Source of the DNA: Acanthamoeba lenticulata
Lineage: Eukaryota > Discosea > Longamoebia > Acanthamoebidae
DNA length: 27,699 bases
Direction of reading: 5' to 3'
Assembly: GCA_002179805.1 (NCBI GenBank)
Contig: NAVB01001060.1
Coordinates: 1 to 27,699 of the forward strand
Shown here: in pieces, positions 17,993 through 27,699 of the stretch
How positions within the stretch are numbered: the first letter of the stretch is position 1
How the letters are laid out: the number at the start of each line of letters is the position of its first letter
Notes under the pieces: model-generated
Database searches by the model: none
The model's input: only the letters and a program-made list of their open reading frames with translations
Told to the model about the DNA's origin: nothing
Translations under genes and position numbers: made by a program

Positions 17993-20038
17993 CTAGCGCG
18001 TGAGCCACACGAAGTCGCCCAGGCCGGTGGCCCGCCGAGCCTCCACGCGATGCCAGGCCCATCGGGCGTGCGTCGCGTTGACCACCTGCAGCGTGCCGTA
18101 GCCCCAGTGCGCGCTTTCTCGCATGGCGCTCCTGCTCACCAGTAAGCACAGTCATTCACTGTCGTCAGCTTCATCACGGCCAAGCCAGAAGGTCCATGTC
18201 CACCAGGCGTTTGGGTACGCACCAAACGGGCTGCGGCTGGAGCCAGTCGGTGGAGTGTCCCTCATGCGTGCCGCCAGTCCCCACGTTGGCGTACACCGGC
18301 GCCCGCTCGCGCCGCGCGTTCTTGTACACCTAGCGGGCGAGCCATCAAGTCAACATCACCACACCATCAAGAAATCAAGAAATGCGGCGTACAGGGTGAG
18401 TCCGCTCATAGGCGTGGACGTGGCCGGCTAGGACCAGGTCCACCTCATGTCGGGCTAACACCTCCTCGTACTGAGCCTGGCGTCATGTACATTGCGTTAG
18501 TCAAGCGGGCTGGGGCTGGGGCTTAGGGCTGGGGGGCACCTTCATGACAGCGCCTTCGCCGTGGTGCGCGTCGTTGCTGTTGTACCAGGGCGTGTGGAAG
18601 GCCACTACAACCCATGGCGTCCTTGCTCGGTCGACCTGCTGCAGGTCCGACGCCAGCCATCGGGGCTGGTGCGGGGCAAACTCCTCGCTGTTGAGCACCA
18701 CGACGTGCACCGGCCCGTAGTCGAAGCTGCATGGCGCAGGTGTAATGTCAGCCTAAGCGAGTAGAAGTAGTAATGCAGTCGAGCGGCCTATGACGTACCT
18801 GTAGTAGTTGGCGGGCGCCTTGTTGGGCAGGGACGACACGGTGTCGTTGTTGTCGGGGAGTGGCATGCGATAGCTGCAGCATCGCACCAGCAGGTGAGCT
18901 GCGACCCGCGGGCATCAAGTAGTTGTTGGGGGGGGAAGGAGGACTATGCGTACCGCAGGCTGTAGGGCTTGGACGAACCAAAATCGTTGTAGAGCTCATG
19001 GTTGCCCACGGTGCCCATGTAGACCTTTGTTGCGGCTGCGTTGTAGCGGGAGGGGGGTCAGCGTTATTTAGGCAGTGCTCGGGTAAAGATAAAGTCGTAC
19101 CGAGACCTTCTAGGATGGCGCCGTAGTTGTCCCACTTGGAGTCGTGCCCGTTGGCGTAGCTGTGGTCTCCCACGTGAAGCACCTACATAACACAGCATTA
19201 TCCATAAGATTAGTGCGCAGGGAAGCGAAGAAGGGGAGAGATGAAGTAGTACCATGTCGAGAGAGTCGTCCCTGGCCATAGCTTCCAGCACGTGCTGGGC
19301 ATCTTCCGTGCAGCCCGTGTCGCCCACCACCTGCTCGATCCATTTCATCGTCAAGCGCCAATCTTATTTTGATTGCTGTTTTTTTAGACTCACGTACCCC
19401 CAACGTGACGCTCCTGAACTCAGAAGCCGAGGAGACAGGCTTGGTGCGGAAGGTGTACTCGCGACTCCACTACACCGCCGCGCCACACGAAACACAAGCA
19501 AGCCCAAAACCAGAATGTCTTGTCATTCCTGGGTTGCCTTGACGCCAGGAAGATGAGAAAGACGTACGGCTTGGTGGGCTGCGTCACCACAACGATAGCG
19601 GTAGAGGCGGTCCGGCTCAAGGTCGTGCAGCTCGACAAAGTGAAGCAGGCCTGAGGTGTAGCCGCGGTGGGTGTAGGCGGCTGCTTGGCCCGTCGAGAGC
19701 GTCATGGAACCGTGGTCCACCAGGCCCCACTCCACCTGGCTCTTCATTTGTTCCGACTGCGTCACCCTGTTGTTGACAGCCCACGCCTCAATAAGATGAA
19801 GAAGCCAGCGCATACGATGAAGTAAGTCGCCTGGCAAAGCTGTGTACCACATGATGGTAATGCTGGAGCTTTCTCGCCCCGTCAGCGCGATGTGCACCTG
19901 CCAAGGGAGGCGCCTGGCTCGCTCCATCGCAAGAAGCGTGAAGAGAGGAGCGGCCAGCAGCAACGCAGCAAGCAACAAGCCCAAGACAAGCTTCCTCCTG
20001 GGCCAGCACTGTGGCCGGGAAGTGTAGTCAGAATCCAT
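17993..20038 (-). CDS. Purple acid phosphatase, membrane-anchored metallophosphatase
   Basis: Eleven exons join in phase: 20038-19848, 19766-19568, 19469-19398, 19330-19253, 19182-19101, 19035-18954, 18873-18799, 18726-18540, 18476-18393, 18329-18223, 18131-17993; 431 residues. Residues about 16-38 form a signal anchor (LVLGLLLAALLLAAPLFTLL). A fibronectin-like N-domain follows (ITIMW then VTQSEQMKSQVEWG). All metal-binding blocks are present in order: VVGDTGC, VGDHSYANG, MGTVGNHE, VAFHTPWY and GHVHAYERT, then YANVGTGGTHEG and VVNATHARWAWHR, a typical purple acid phosphatase ending. These enzymes use an Fe-M centre to hydrolyse phosphate monoesters at acid pH in lysosomes, phagosomes or outside the cell. 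The first intron (19767-19847) is in an otherwise open frame; removing it restores the conserved MW-VT spacing. Confidence 0.92.
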
Positions 20039-20647
20039 CTCCCACTCGAGCAGTGAGGCTTAACAAGAGGAAGGTTGAACAGAAGCAAAACAAAGAAGTC
20101 TCCGCACCACGCTTGTTATGTTCATATGTTCGCAGTTGGCCCCTCGCCGTTTTGCTGCAAGTTGGGATCAAACAAAAATCAAAATAGGGAGCCTACCGAC
20201 CACTTGCCCCAGGCCTGTCTGTGACTGTGTCCCCTCCGCACGTTGCGGGCAAGCGCCCAGATACCGGTGAAGAAACACAGAAGCACCGTGAACCCACGCC
20301 CCGGCACGGCTGACGTGACCGTTGCCAGGAAACAACTCCTAGCCCGTTATTTGGCGAAGTATTGAGGAATTGATATTATGGTCTGTAACCGGCCTGCAGA
20401 AGATTGTTTGGCCTCGGCTGTTCTGTGCATGGCTGGTAGACGACGTGTGGTGCGAGTTGTGCCGGGTGGTTTAAACCCGTTCTGCGTCAGGGCGGCTCAC
20501 CAAGCCTTTCTGTTACATATTTTTGTTTCTGCATTTCCTGAACGAAGCAAAAAGAAATGACATGAATTCATATCATATTTATGAACCAAATTAATTTTAC
20601 GGAAAGAAAAAGAAAAGGAGAAGCGTCTTCTTGTTTTTCGCCAGCAG
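20039..20647. promoter_or_regulatory. Divergent intergenic region between acid phosphatase and EGF/PPC genes
   Basis: About 609 nt between two start codons in opposite directions. No coding segment with motif support. An A-rich stretch (about 20596-20635) precedes the EGF/PPC start. Promoter elements are inferred only from position. Confidence 0.4.
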
Positions 20648-23429
20648 ATGGGGGCTGGTCCCGTGTTCGTTCTTGCCATTTTGGTGAGCCTCTTGGCCCT
20701 TGCTACGGCCGACTGCCCCAACAACTGCAACTACAAGGGCGTGTGCATTAACCGCAACTTTTGCCAATGTTATCCTGGCTGGGGGGGCTCAGATTGCTCT
20801 TACCGTACCTCCGTTCCCTCTTTGCGCATACTACTTGTTGATGTAGTTGCAACCAAATCTTCATTTGTTCTTGAAGACACCCTGTTCTCACTAAATGACC
20901 TCCCCCCTTTGCTTGAACCTCTGCAGAGGATGTGCAACTCGCGTCGGGCCAGACAATGAGCGGAACAGTGCCCGTAGGCGGTTGGGCGTTTGGACACGTG
21001 CAGCTCTCATCTCAGGGGAGCCTCTCGTGGAACATCGTTCAGGCAAGTGCCCCGCTTCTCTTGGGCGAGAGTAAATCCTAACTCGTGCACAACTGGCTGG
21101 GGGTCTTGACGCGAGCAGCAAGTAGGCGGGGACTGCGACGTCTACATCCAACACAACAACTACCCAACCACCTCCAGGTTAGGTCCAGTTTTGTTCTGCT
21201 TTTGTTGGGTTGTTCATTGTGAAAGCCATGTTGAATGTCTGTTTAAATGTGCAGCTGGTATCAACGGGAAGTCTCGACGAATCACAACGTGACCCTCATC
21301 ACGCCCAACGCTGCTGTTGGCAAGTGGTACATTGGTGTCTACGGCTTCACGTCCTGCCGCTACCAGCTCTCAGTCCACATCTCCGGCCTGTGCCCGCACA
21401 ACTGCTCGGGCCACGGCGTGTGCATCAGCGGCGTCTGCTCGTGCGATTCGGGCTACGGCAGCTCCGACTGCAGCGAACGTACGCTGCTGCGCTCTCTGCT
21501 CGTGCTCGTGTCCACACCGCCTGCGTTTCTGCTGCGGCTGACGATGTGTGGCATGTATCGCGTCGGACAGTCCGGCCTGTCGCGCTGCCTCTGGACACGG
21601 ACAGCGCTGTGATGACCGTGCCCGCTGGCAAGTGGATCTACTTTCATATCGAGCAGCTGCGATCCAACGCGCTCCTGCATGTCACTCTCACGCGGACCTC
21701 GACGTACGGTGACCCCGACCTGTACCTCAACACCGGCAGTCTGCCCACGACTACGAATTACCGCGTCAAAAACACCACAACCTTGGCCGTGAGCTACGTC
21801 GACTTCGCGGTAAGTGTTGTCTCGGGAGAGCCCGAGCGCAGGTTGTGAACAAATTGTACGCAGCTGACGCGTGGTGTGGGGGCTGGCTCGGGCCATCACA
21901 GTACCCCACCAGCGACAGCTCGCAAAACGTGCCCGTCTATATCGGCGTCTATGGCTATAGCGCCGCATCCTTCACGCTCCGCGCGCACGCCAGCGGTTCG
22001 CCCCTCTGCCCTCTCGCTTCGCTTTTTCTTTTCTTTTTTTTTCCACGTTTTATTACTCAAATACGTGGCTTGGCCCAATAGACCAAGGCCAAGAATGTCA
22101 AATGGTGACTCAGTGCTCGCTGCATGGTACCTGCGTGGGCCAGCACTGTAGATGCAACTACGGGTTCAATGGCTTGAATTGCGAATTCAGTTCGTCCCCC
22201 TGCTTCATGCTTTCATTTATTTATTTATTTATTTACATGTCTTCTTCAATCTAAATGAAACAAACAAACAAACAAACAAATACAAAAACAACGACTTTTG
22301 GCCCGCACAGAGACGACTCCTTTGCAGATGGGCGAGGTCGTGACTGGCCTTGCCAATTATGGCCTCTGGAACTACTTCGCCATCGGCGGTCGTAGCGGTC
22401 AACACGACCTGCGCATCACCTTCCACTCGACTCCGTGGTGCGCGCTTTATGTGCGCAGCGGCAATTATCCGACGTTGCAGACCTTCTCCTATATGCGGAC
22501 CGGATCGGGCTCCCTCGTCATTCCTTCGGCGTCTATCGAGGGCTTTCCGTGGTACATGGTGCGTGGCCCGATCCTTCTCCCCTTTGTTAAAAACCTCAGT
22601 TTTTCTGATGATTGCCGGGATCCCGGCATGGACGACGAGGCAGATCGTGAACAGCAACTATGGCCTGTGCCATTACAACTTGACCGTGACGGAGGTCACC
22701 CAAAACACGAGCTCGTGCGGCCCGCATGGCAATCCCAACAGCGACGGCACATGCGTCTGCGTCGGCGATTGGGCTGGCCCCACCTGCAACATCCGTACAT
22801 TCCTCTTTGTTTTATTATTATTATTTTGTTTTTATTTCAAAATTTATTTATTATTTTTTATCAATTGATAATGACAAACATTACCCGGCGCGAGCAGAGA
22901 CAAAGTTTCTGAACAGGAGCGAGGCGCTGACTGGCAACGTGACTACCAACCAGTGGAACTACTATTACTTTGACACGCCGTCCGGGAATGGGACGCACTC
23001 GATCCTGGTGCACCTGGCCGAGCTCACGTCCTACGTGGAGGGCGATCTGTGGCTCTACGCGAGCATGGACGGATACCCCACGCTGAACGACTACGACGTG
23101 TCGGACACGCGCGTGGGCACAACGACCCACTCGGTCCACTACACGGCGTCGAGGCAGCCCTACGTGTCGCGTCGCGTCTTTGTGGGCGTCTTCGCTGGGC
23201 CCTACTCCCTGCCGGTCAACAACTACCGCATCGTCGGTACGCCAAGCCTGTTTTCTTTTTTGTTTGAAACAATCTCTCTAACGCATGTGACATTGTACAT
23301 GGTCGCTAAACAGCGTATTGGCCTGACTTCTGAGCCAGAGGCGTCCGCCACAGCCACAGCTTTTGTCCATGTGATGTTGTTTCAACTTTTTTCACAGCTT
23401 CGAACAGCACTTGTTTCGCCTTTTTCTAA
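20648..23429 (+). CDS. Secreted protein of four EGF-like plus PPC-like beta-sandwich units
   Basis: Exons in phase: 20648-20804, 20927-21042, 21119-21177, 21255-21478, 21571-21809, 21842-21995, 22082-22189, 22311-22558, 22644-22794, 22898-23236, probably 23398-23429; about 608 residues. A signal peptide (VFVLAILVSLLALATA) precedes EGF-like unit 1 (CPNNCNYKGVCINRNFCQCY). Units 2-4 read CPHNCSGHGVCISGVCSC, CSLHGTCVGQHCRCNYGFNG and CGPHGNPNSDGTCVCVGDW. After each comes a beta-rich module with D(V/L)Y(I/L)...YPT and KWYIGVYGF, typical of bacterial pre-peptidase C-terminal (PPC) domains. It is likely extracellular, binding ligands or surfaces. No protease or membrane anchor is seen. The last exon is uncertain: an acceptor at 23313 would instead end the protein at 23333. 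Confidence 0.8.
21043..21118 (+). other. GC-AG intron in the EGF/PPC gene
   Basis: The exon end CAG is followed by GCAAGT, the consensus form of GC donors. Joining 21042 to 21119 keeps phase 0 and rebuilds a continuous PPC module (WNIVQ then QVGGDCDVYI). Confidence 0.6.
21810..21841 (+). other. Candidate 32-nt ultrashort intron
   Basis: GTAAGT at 21810 and CAG ending at 21841. Removing these 32 nt joins SYVDFA to VVNKLYAADAW in phase 0 and leads into YIGVYGYSAASFTLRA. Without removal the frame hits a stop at 21846-21848. The next acceptor (21862-21863) is out of phase. Confidence 0.5.
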
Positions 23430-23690
23430 AGCTGCCTTAGGCAGGGCGTTGAGGCCCCTGCAGAGAAGCGCTAAGAAGGGTAGTGCCAAGGATCGCGAAT
23501 GCGAGTAGAGCGCAACTCCGCAGGAACGATACGCCATGAAACAGAGCTGCCCAATTCCGCATACTCGTCATTTTAGGGACACGAACCAGTCGTCTGCTGC
23601 TTTGGTCGCTTCGTTTTTTCTTTCCGTTGGGTGTCGACCGTTCACGCCCAAAGGCCAAGTACGGCACAAGCGTGGGGCGCCCCACAAACA
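23430..23690. other. Spacer between EGF/PPC and Roco genes
   Basis: About 260 nt holding the 3' flank of one gene and the promoter of the next. No further coding signal and no AATAAA seen. Short frames on both strands here lack motifs. Confidence 0.4.
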
Positions 23691-26600
23691 ATGGACGAAG
23701 AGAGAGGCCCTGCATCCTCTCCTTCTGGTGCTCTCAAGTCACCCAAAGGTTTGAGCTTACTCTCCCTTAAAGTCCTCCCTCCTTTTAACGTTTGTTCTTC
23801 TCTCTTACTAAAATACTACTTTTAAAATCAAACTTGAAGGGAGCAAGAAGATGGGGCGCAGCGCCAAGATCTTTACCAGGAGGTACCAGATTTATTCTTT
23901 TATTCCTTACCTTTTTTATTTATTTATTTATTAGTCACCCTAAAATGCTGAACGGAAAGTGCACAAACACCGGTCACCGTGAACCCAACTCAAACACATG
24001 GCCCAACTCCCTGCAGGTCGTTGTTCCTGGACTCGCAGCAGGTGCGCACAGCCTCGTCGTCCTCGGGCGGTGTCCCCGGCCATATGGTCGCTAGCAGCCA
24101 GAGCCACCGCACCAGAGCGTCGACGGCCAACAACAACCACGACAAGTGCAAAAGCGACGACAACGATGACAACGCCAGCGGCGGGCTTCCGGTGTTCATG
24201 CCGGCCGACCACCGACTCAAGCTGCTGGTGGTGGGCGATCCCGGCGCGGGCAAGACGTCAGTCATCAACAGCCTGTCGCTGCCGCCGCACCTGTCGTCGC
24301 CCCTGCAGCGCCTCAGCTCCTTTCTGGGCTCCAAGAGCAGCGGCAGGGAGAAGCTGCCACCGGTCGGCATCGGGCTCAGCCAGTTCGACTCGTCGGACGA
24401 TATCTTGGACATCACCAACCGGCACGCCGAGGGCCGCCGCCTCACCGAACGCGAGAGCCAGCTGGTGGTTGCCTCTTCTTCTGGTCGACCTGGCGACGGC
24501 CGAGACAGCGACGGCGCAGCGGGAACCAAAACGCGTCGAAAGACGTGCAACACCGTCAGCGAGCTGAAGGTGCAAGGGAAGAGCGAAAGCGACGCCACAA
24601 AGATCGAAGACGAGGAATGCAAAAAAGAGAAGGACGACGACAAGAAAAAGAAGAAAAAGAAGAAGAAGAAAAAGAAAGCCAAGGACGGAGGCGAAAACGA
24701 TGGGAAGGAAGACGACGAAGAAGCGCAAAAACGACGAAAGGAAAAGCGAAGATCAAAGAGTCTGCGCGATCTTGCCTCTGTCGCGGCCGAGGTCGAGGAG
24801 GCCCAGCGGCCGCCCTCCTATGGCGTCAACGCCGACCTGGGCCTCAAAATCTACAACCTGCCCATTAGGGGCAAAAAGAGCTTCATGGTCAGCGCCTACG
24901 ACTTTGCGAGCACTGTGCGTCAACGTCCCTCATGACTCCAATGAGTTCCCAAACTCTTGTCTCGTGTTGTGCTGACCATCAGGAACAACTTTCCCGCAGC
25001 GCCTGGACGTGTGTCCGTTCTTCCTGCACGAGCGCGGGATCATTCTGCTGGTCTACAACCTCGAGACCGAGTTGGCCCAGCCGACCGTCGCCAAGTGGCT
25101 GAAGCTCATCCGCCAGGTGCTCCATCACCCCACGCCTGGCGACTTCCTCCGACGCACGCGCGCACAGACGCCCAGCTTCCCGCAGGTCTTTGCTGTCGGG
25201 TACGTTGATTTTTTGTTTATTTTTAATTTATTTTCAAAACAAACAACGTTGAATTAACAAAACAAATAAAAAACAAACAGGACTTTCTTGGACGCTAAGA
25301 AATGCACAAAGGATCACGTGGCGGCCGTTCAGGAGCGCATTCGATTGCTCGGCCGCCGCTTCCCCAACCTGGTCGGCTCTCACATAGTCTCGAACGCGAA
25401 CCGCAAGGGCATCCCGGCGCTCCAGGAGGCCCTCGAGGCTGCAGTCGTCGCTCATGGCCGACACGTCGGCGAGTGGTTCCACCACATGCCGGTCGCCGTC
25501 CTCGCCCTCCACGACAAGCTCCGTCAGATCCGCAAGTTTGGCTTTCCCGGCCCGGCCGCCTCCGCCCCGGCGGCCTCGGACGCGCCGGCGGACACCGCCG
25601 ACGTCATGCCCGAGATGAGCGTCAACGACAGCCCGGTTAAGACGAGCGACACAATCGTCCGCAAGCGGAGCAAGTCCGTCCCCGTCATCCCTTTCGCTGA
25701 GCTCGAGCGGGTACGCCACACAATAATCAAACAAAAAATACACAACAAAAGCAAACAACGAAAAGCGAAGGTCGTTTTCGTTCTCTGACAGCTCGGGGGG
25801 GGGAACCAGTTGGCCGTTGGGTACGGGATGAACCATCATCAGCTCCAGTCGTGCATCGATTTCTGGAACGAGGTCGGCATCATCGCCTACATCAACGATC
25901 CCCAGCAACGAGGCTGGTTCCACCGCGGCGAGTCGACGTCGCTGAGCCAATGGGTCTTCCTCGACCGCAACTGGCTGGCCCATCTCTACCTCCGCCTGTG
26001 CCAGAATGCCCGCGATTTCCTTCCCAAGGCATGTCCCTCTCCCGTGCTTGCCCTCTTCGGCAGTTTGATGACGCTTCAAGCACTTGAAGGCATAATTCTG
26101 ACGATGATGGTGGTGGGCGAGCAGAAGGACACGCTGGTGTGCCCGGAGCGCGGCATGGCCCTGTGCGCGCACCTGCCGTCGGTGTGGCCCAAGGCCATGT
26201 GCAAGGAGGAGCGGCGCGAGATCGCGCTCATGTACCTCGAGAAAATTGAAATGGTACAACCTTTATTCAGCAATTTTCACAATTTCATTTTATTTTTAAA
26301 CTTTACAATTTATTTATTTCATTTTTTTTATCTTTACCTTGGTCTGATCATGTGAAATGTGGATGATGCTGTGGACCAGTTGTTTTACCTCCGGCCCAAG
26401 CGGATGAAAGTGCTCATCCTGGAGGACGACGGTCCCGGGTCCGACCAGCTGCACCAATCCACCGTCGTGACGGCGTCCGCCAGCAGCAGCAGCCCGACGA
26501 GCACGGACGAGCACCCAGTGGCCTCCGAGGCGGCGGTGGTCGACCGCGTCATCGAGGAAAAGGACAACGACGACAACGACGCCGCCTCGAGCCCCGCCCG

Positions 26601-27666
26601 TGCGCTCGATCAGAAGCCCGAGGCGGCGCCTCCGGCCAGCGCGGCACATTCGCCGTTGTCGTCGTCGCCGCCGCAGCCAAAGAGCCCGCGTCGGCTGACG
26701 CCAAAGCTGCCGCGCCGCCAGACACTGCTTTCCTCGCAGCGGAGAGACATCGGCGAGACAGAGGCCCAGAGGCAGGAGGAGCCCGAGGTGCCCGTGGCCG
26801 AGGAGGGACAACAGCAGCAGCAGGACAAGGTCAAGGTCGTGATGGTGGCGGAGGAGGAAGAGCAGAAGCCGCTCAAGGGCAGCGCGGGGAAGCTCCTTCG
26901 CCGGAAGGTGGCTCGTGCGTCGCAGCTGCTTCGAAGCATCGACGTCGCCAAGGAGATCCACAAAGAGAAAAAGAACGAAAACGAAAGCGAAGTCCACGAA
27001 CGCAAAGACAACAACGAAGACGACGGCCAAGGCGCGGACGATCCGCAGCAGGAGCAGGAGGGCTTCGGGCGGAGCGTCAACCTGACCGAGGGCGGCCTCA
27101 TCATGCTCACCTACAGCAAGGGCGGCCCGGCGATGGCCGTCGAGCGCGAGGGCGACACCGACCACGAGGACGGCGAGCTCCCAACGAAGAGTTTGTTGGG
27201 CAGCGTCAACCGCCAGATGGTCGCTTCTGGTACGCATTTGGTTGATAAATAATCTTATTTTTATTTATAAAATTTATGAATTTATGAATTTAAATAATGG
27301 GGAAGGATTGACATTCTTCGCGTTCAGCGGGAAAGCATAAAACGCTCCTCAAGACCAAGCGAGAGCGCTTCAAGACGGTCTATCGCAACATGACCTCCAT
27401 CGAGAAGGAGCTCAACCTCCAGGTCTCTCTTGAATTCTCCTCGCTTGTGATGCTGACGATGACGCATGAGCTCACACCTATCGTCGTCGTTGTCGTCGTC
27501 GTCATTGTGCTTTGAGCAGGCCGCCGGCGGATCGTCGGAGGGAAGCGACCGCGCGGCGGTGCCCAACATGCTGCAGGTGGGCGGCGCGGCCGAGCCACGG
27601 CTCTTCCTCCCGATGGCCCTCCCCGCCCGCCTCGAGGAGTTTGACCGCAAGCGCACCGCCCTCGAG
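23691..27666 (+). CDS. Roco-family protein (Roc GTPase plus COR), continues past the window
   Basis: Exons in phase: 23691-23748, 23840-23882, 24017-24914, 25000-25199, 25281-25710, 25792-26253, 26380-27229, 27328-27422, 27520-27666, the last ending at a donor; 1061 residues so far. The Roc domain has a P-loop KLLVVGDPGAGKTSVI near residue 107, a G3-like YDFAST near 328, then PFFLHERGIILLVYNLE and a G4-like VGTFLDAKKC. COR follows: VIPFAELERL, then LQSCIDFWNEVGIIAYIND and WVFLDRNWLAHLYLRL. Roco proteins are GTP-regulated signalling scaffolds, often fused to a kinase (LRRK type); a kinase would lie outside this window. About 220 residues separate G1 from G3, including a lysine run and acidic patches, and a long charged insert (26400-27060) interrupts the COR end. 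No leucine-rich repeats precede Roc. Confidence 0.8.
24640..24680 (+). repeat. Polylysine-coding tract inside the Roc domain insert
   Basis: AAG/AAA codons encode about twelve consecutive lysines, flanked by D/E/K-rich segments. It lies between the P-loop and the G3-like motif. Confidence 0.85.
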
Positions 27667-27699
27667 GTTCGTTTTGATCATAATTTTATATTTTTCTTT

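Noticed and set aside
22861..23139. Minus-strand frame opposite the last PPC module
   Set aside because: Shadow frame; the plus strand carries the repeated PPC pattern in phase.
25234..26259. 341-codon minus-strand frame, and 26314-27237 minus
   Set aside because: Antisense to Roc-COR exons with clear COR motifs. It runs through plus-strand introns without any splice logic.

Overview
This window is nuclear DNA from a free-living amoeba, most likely Amoebozoa/Discosea and Acanthamoeba-like. Exons are GC-rich and split by many short introns, usually 50-100 nt, with GTACGT/GTGCGT-type donors and T/A-rich interiors. Gene content points the same way: a CudA-like STAT-type factor, a Roco (Roc-COR) protein, a D123-family ATP-grasp protein, a Frizzled-like receptor tail, and secreted EGF plus PPC-like proteins. 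The lineage is inferred from style and gene families. No rRNA, tRNA, CRISPR or clear transposase was found. Exon coordinates come from joining reading frames across GT-AG (one GC-AG) junctions with phase checked by hand. There are no transcripts behind them.

Left part (1-8.9 kb): the tail of a multi-pass membrane protein, Frizzled-like (+, 16-789); an IFRD-like HEAT/ARM protein (+, about 980-3655); tail-to-tail with it an AT-hook/SANT protein like the centromere factor Mis18BP1/KNL2 (-, 3797-5339); sharing a 222-nt divergent promoter, a CDC123/D123-type ATP-grasp protein (+, 5562-6965); and a type II membrane GT92 glycosyltransferase (-, 7506-8823).

Middle part (8.9-15 kb): a large eIF4A-derived protein (-, 8912-11944) that carries a 330-residue N-terminal extension and has lost key DEAD-box residues; then a CudA-like transcription factor with long polyglutamine stretches (-, 12184 to at least 14172). 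Its 5' end runs into a low-GC stretch (about 14.0-15.03 kb) where both strands hold convincing but conflicting short reading frames.

Right part (15-27.7 kb): a secreted polysaccharide lyase of family PL8 (-, 15036-17770); a membrane-anchored purple acid phosphatase with all metal-binding motifs (-, 17993-20038); divergent from it a secreted protein of four EGF plus PPC-like units (+, 20648 to about 23429); and a Roc-COR GTPase that runs off the right edge (+, 23691-27666 and beyond).

The genes are not one pathway. Four encode secretory-pathway or surface products (GT92, PL8, acid phosphatase, EGF/PPC protein), which fits a phagotroph that digests and binds extracellular polymers. The best candidates for something undescribed are the decayed eIF4A paralogue with its new N-terminal region, the EGF/PPC protein with its phase-1 intron symmetry and a 32-nt intron, the 19-bp inverted repeat around a CudA exon, and the low-GC island.
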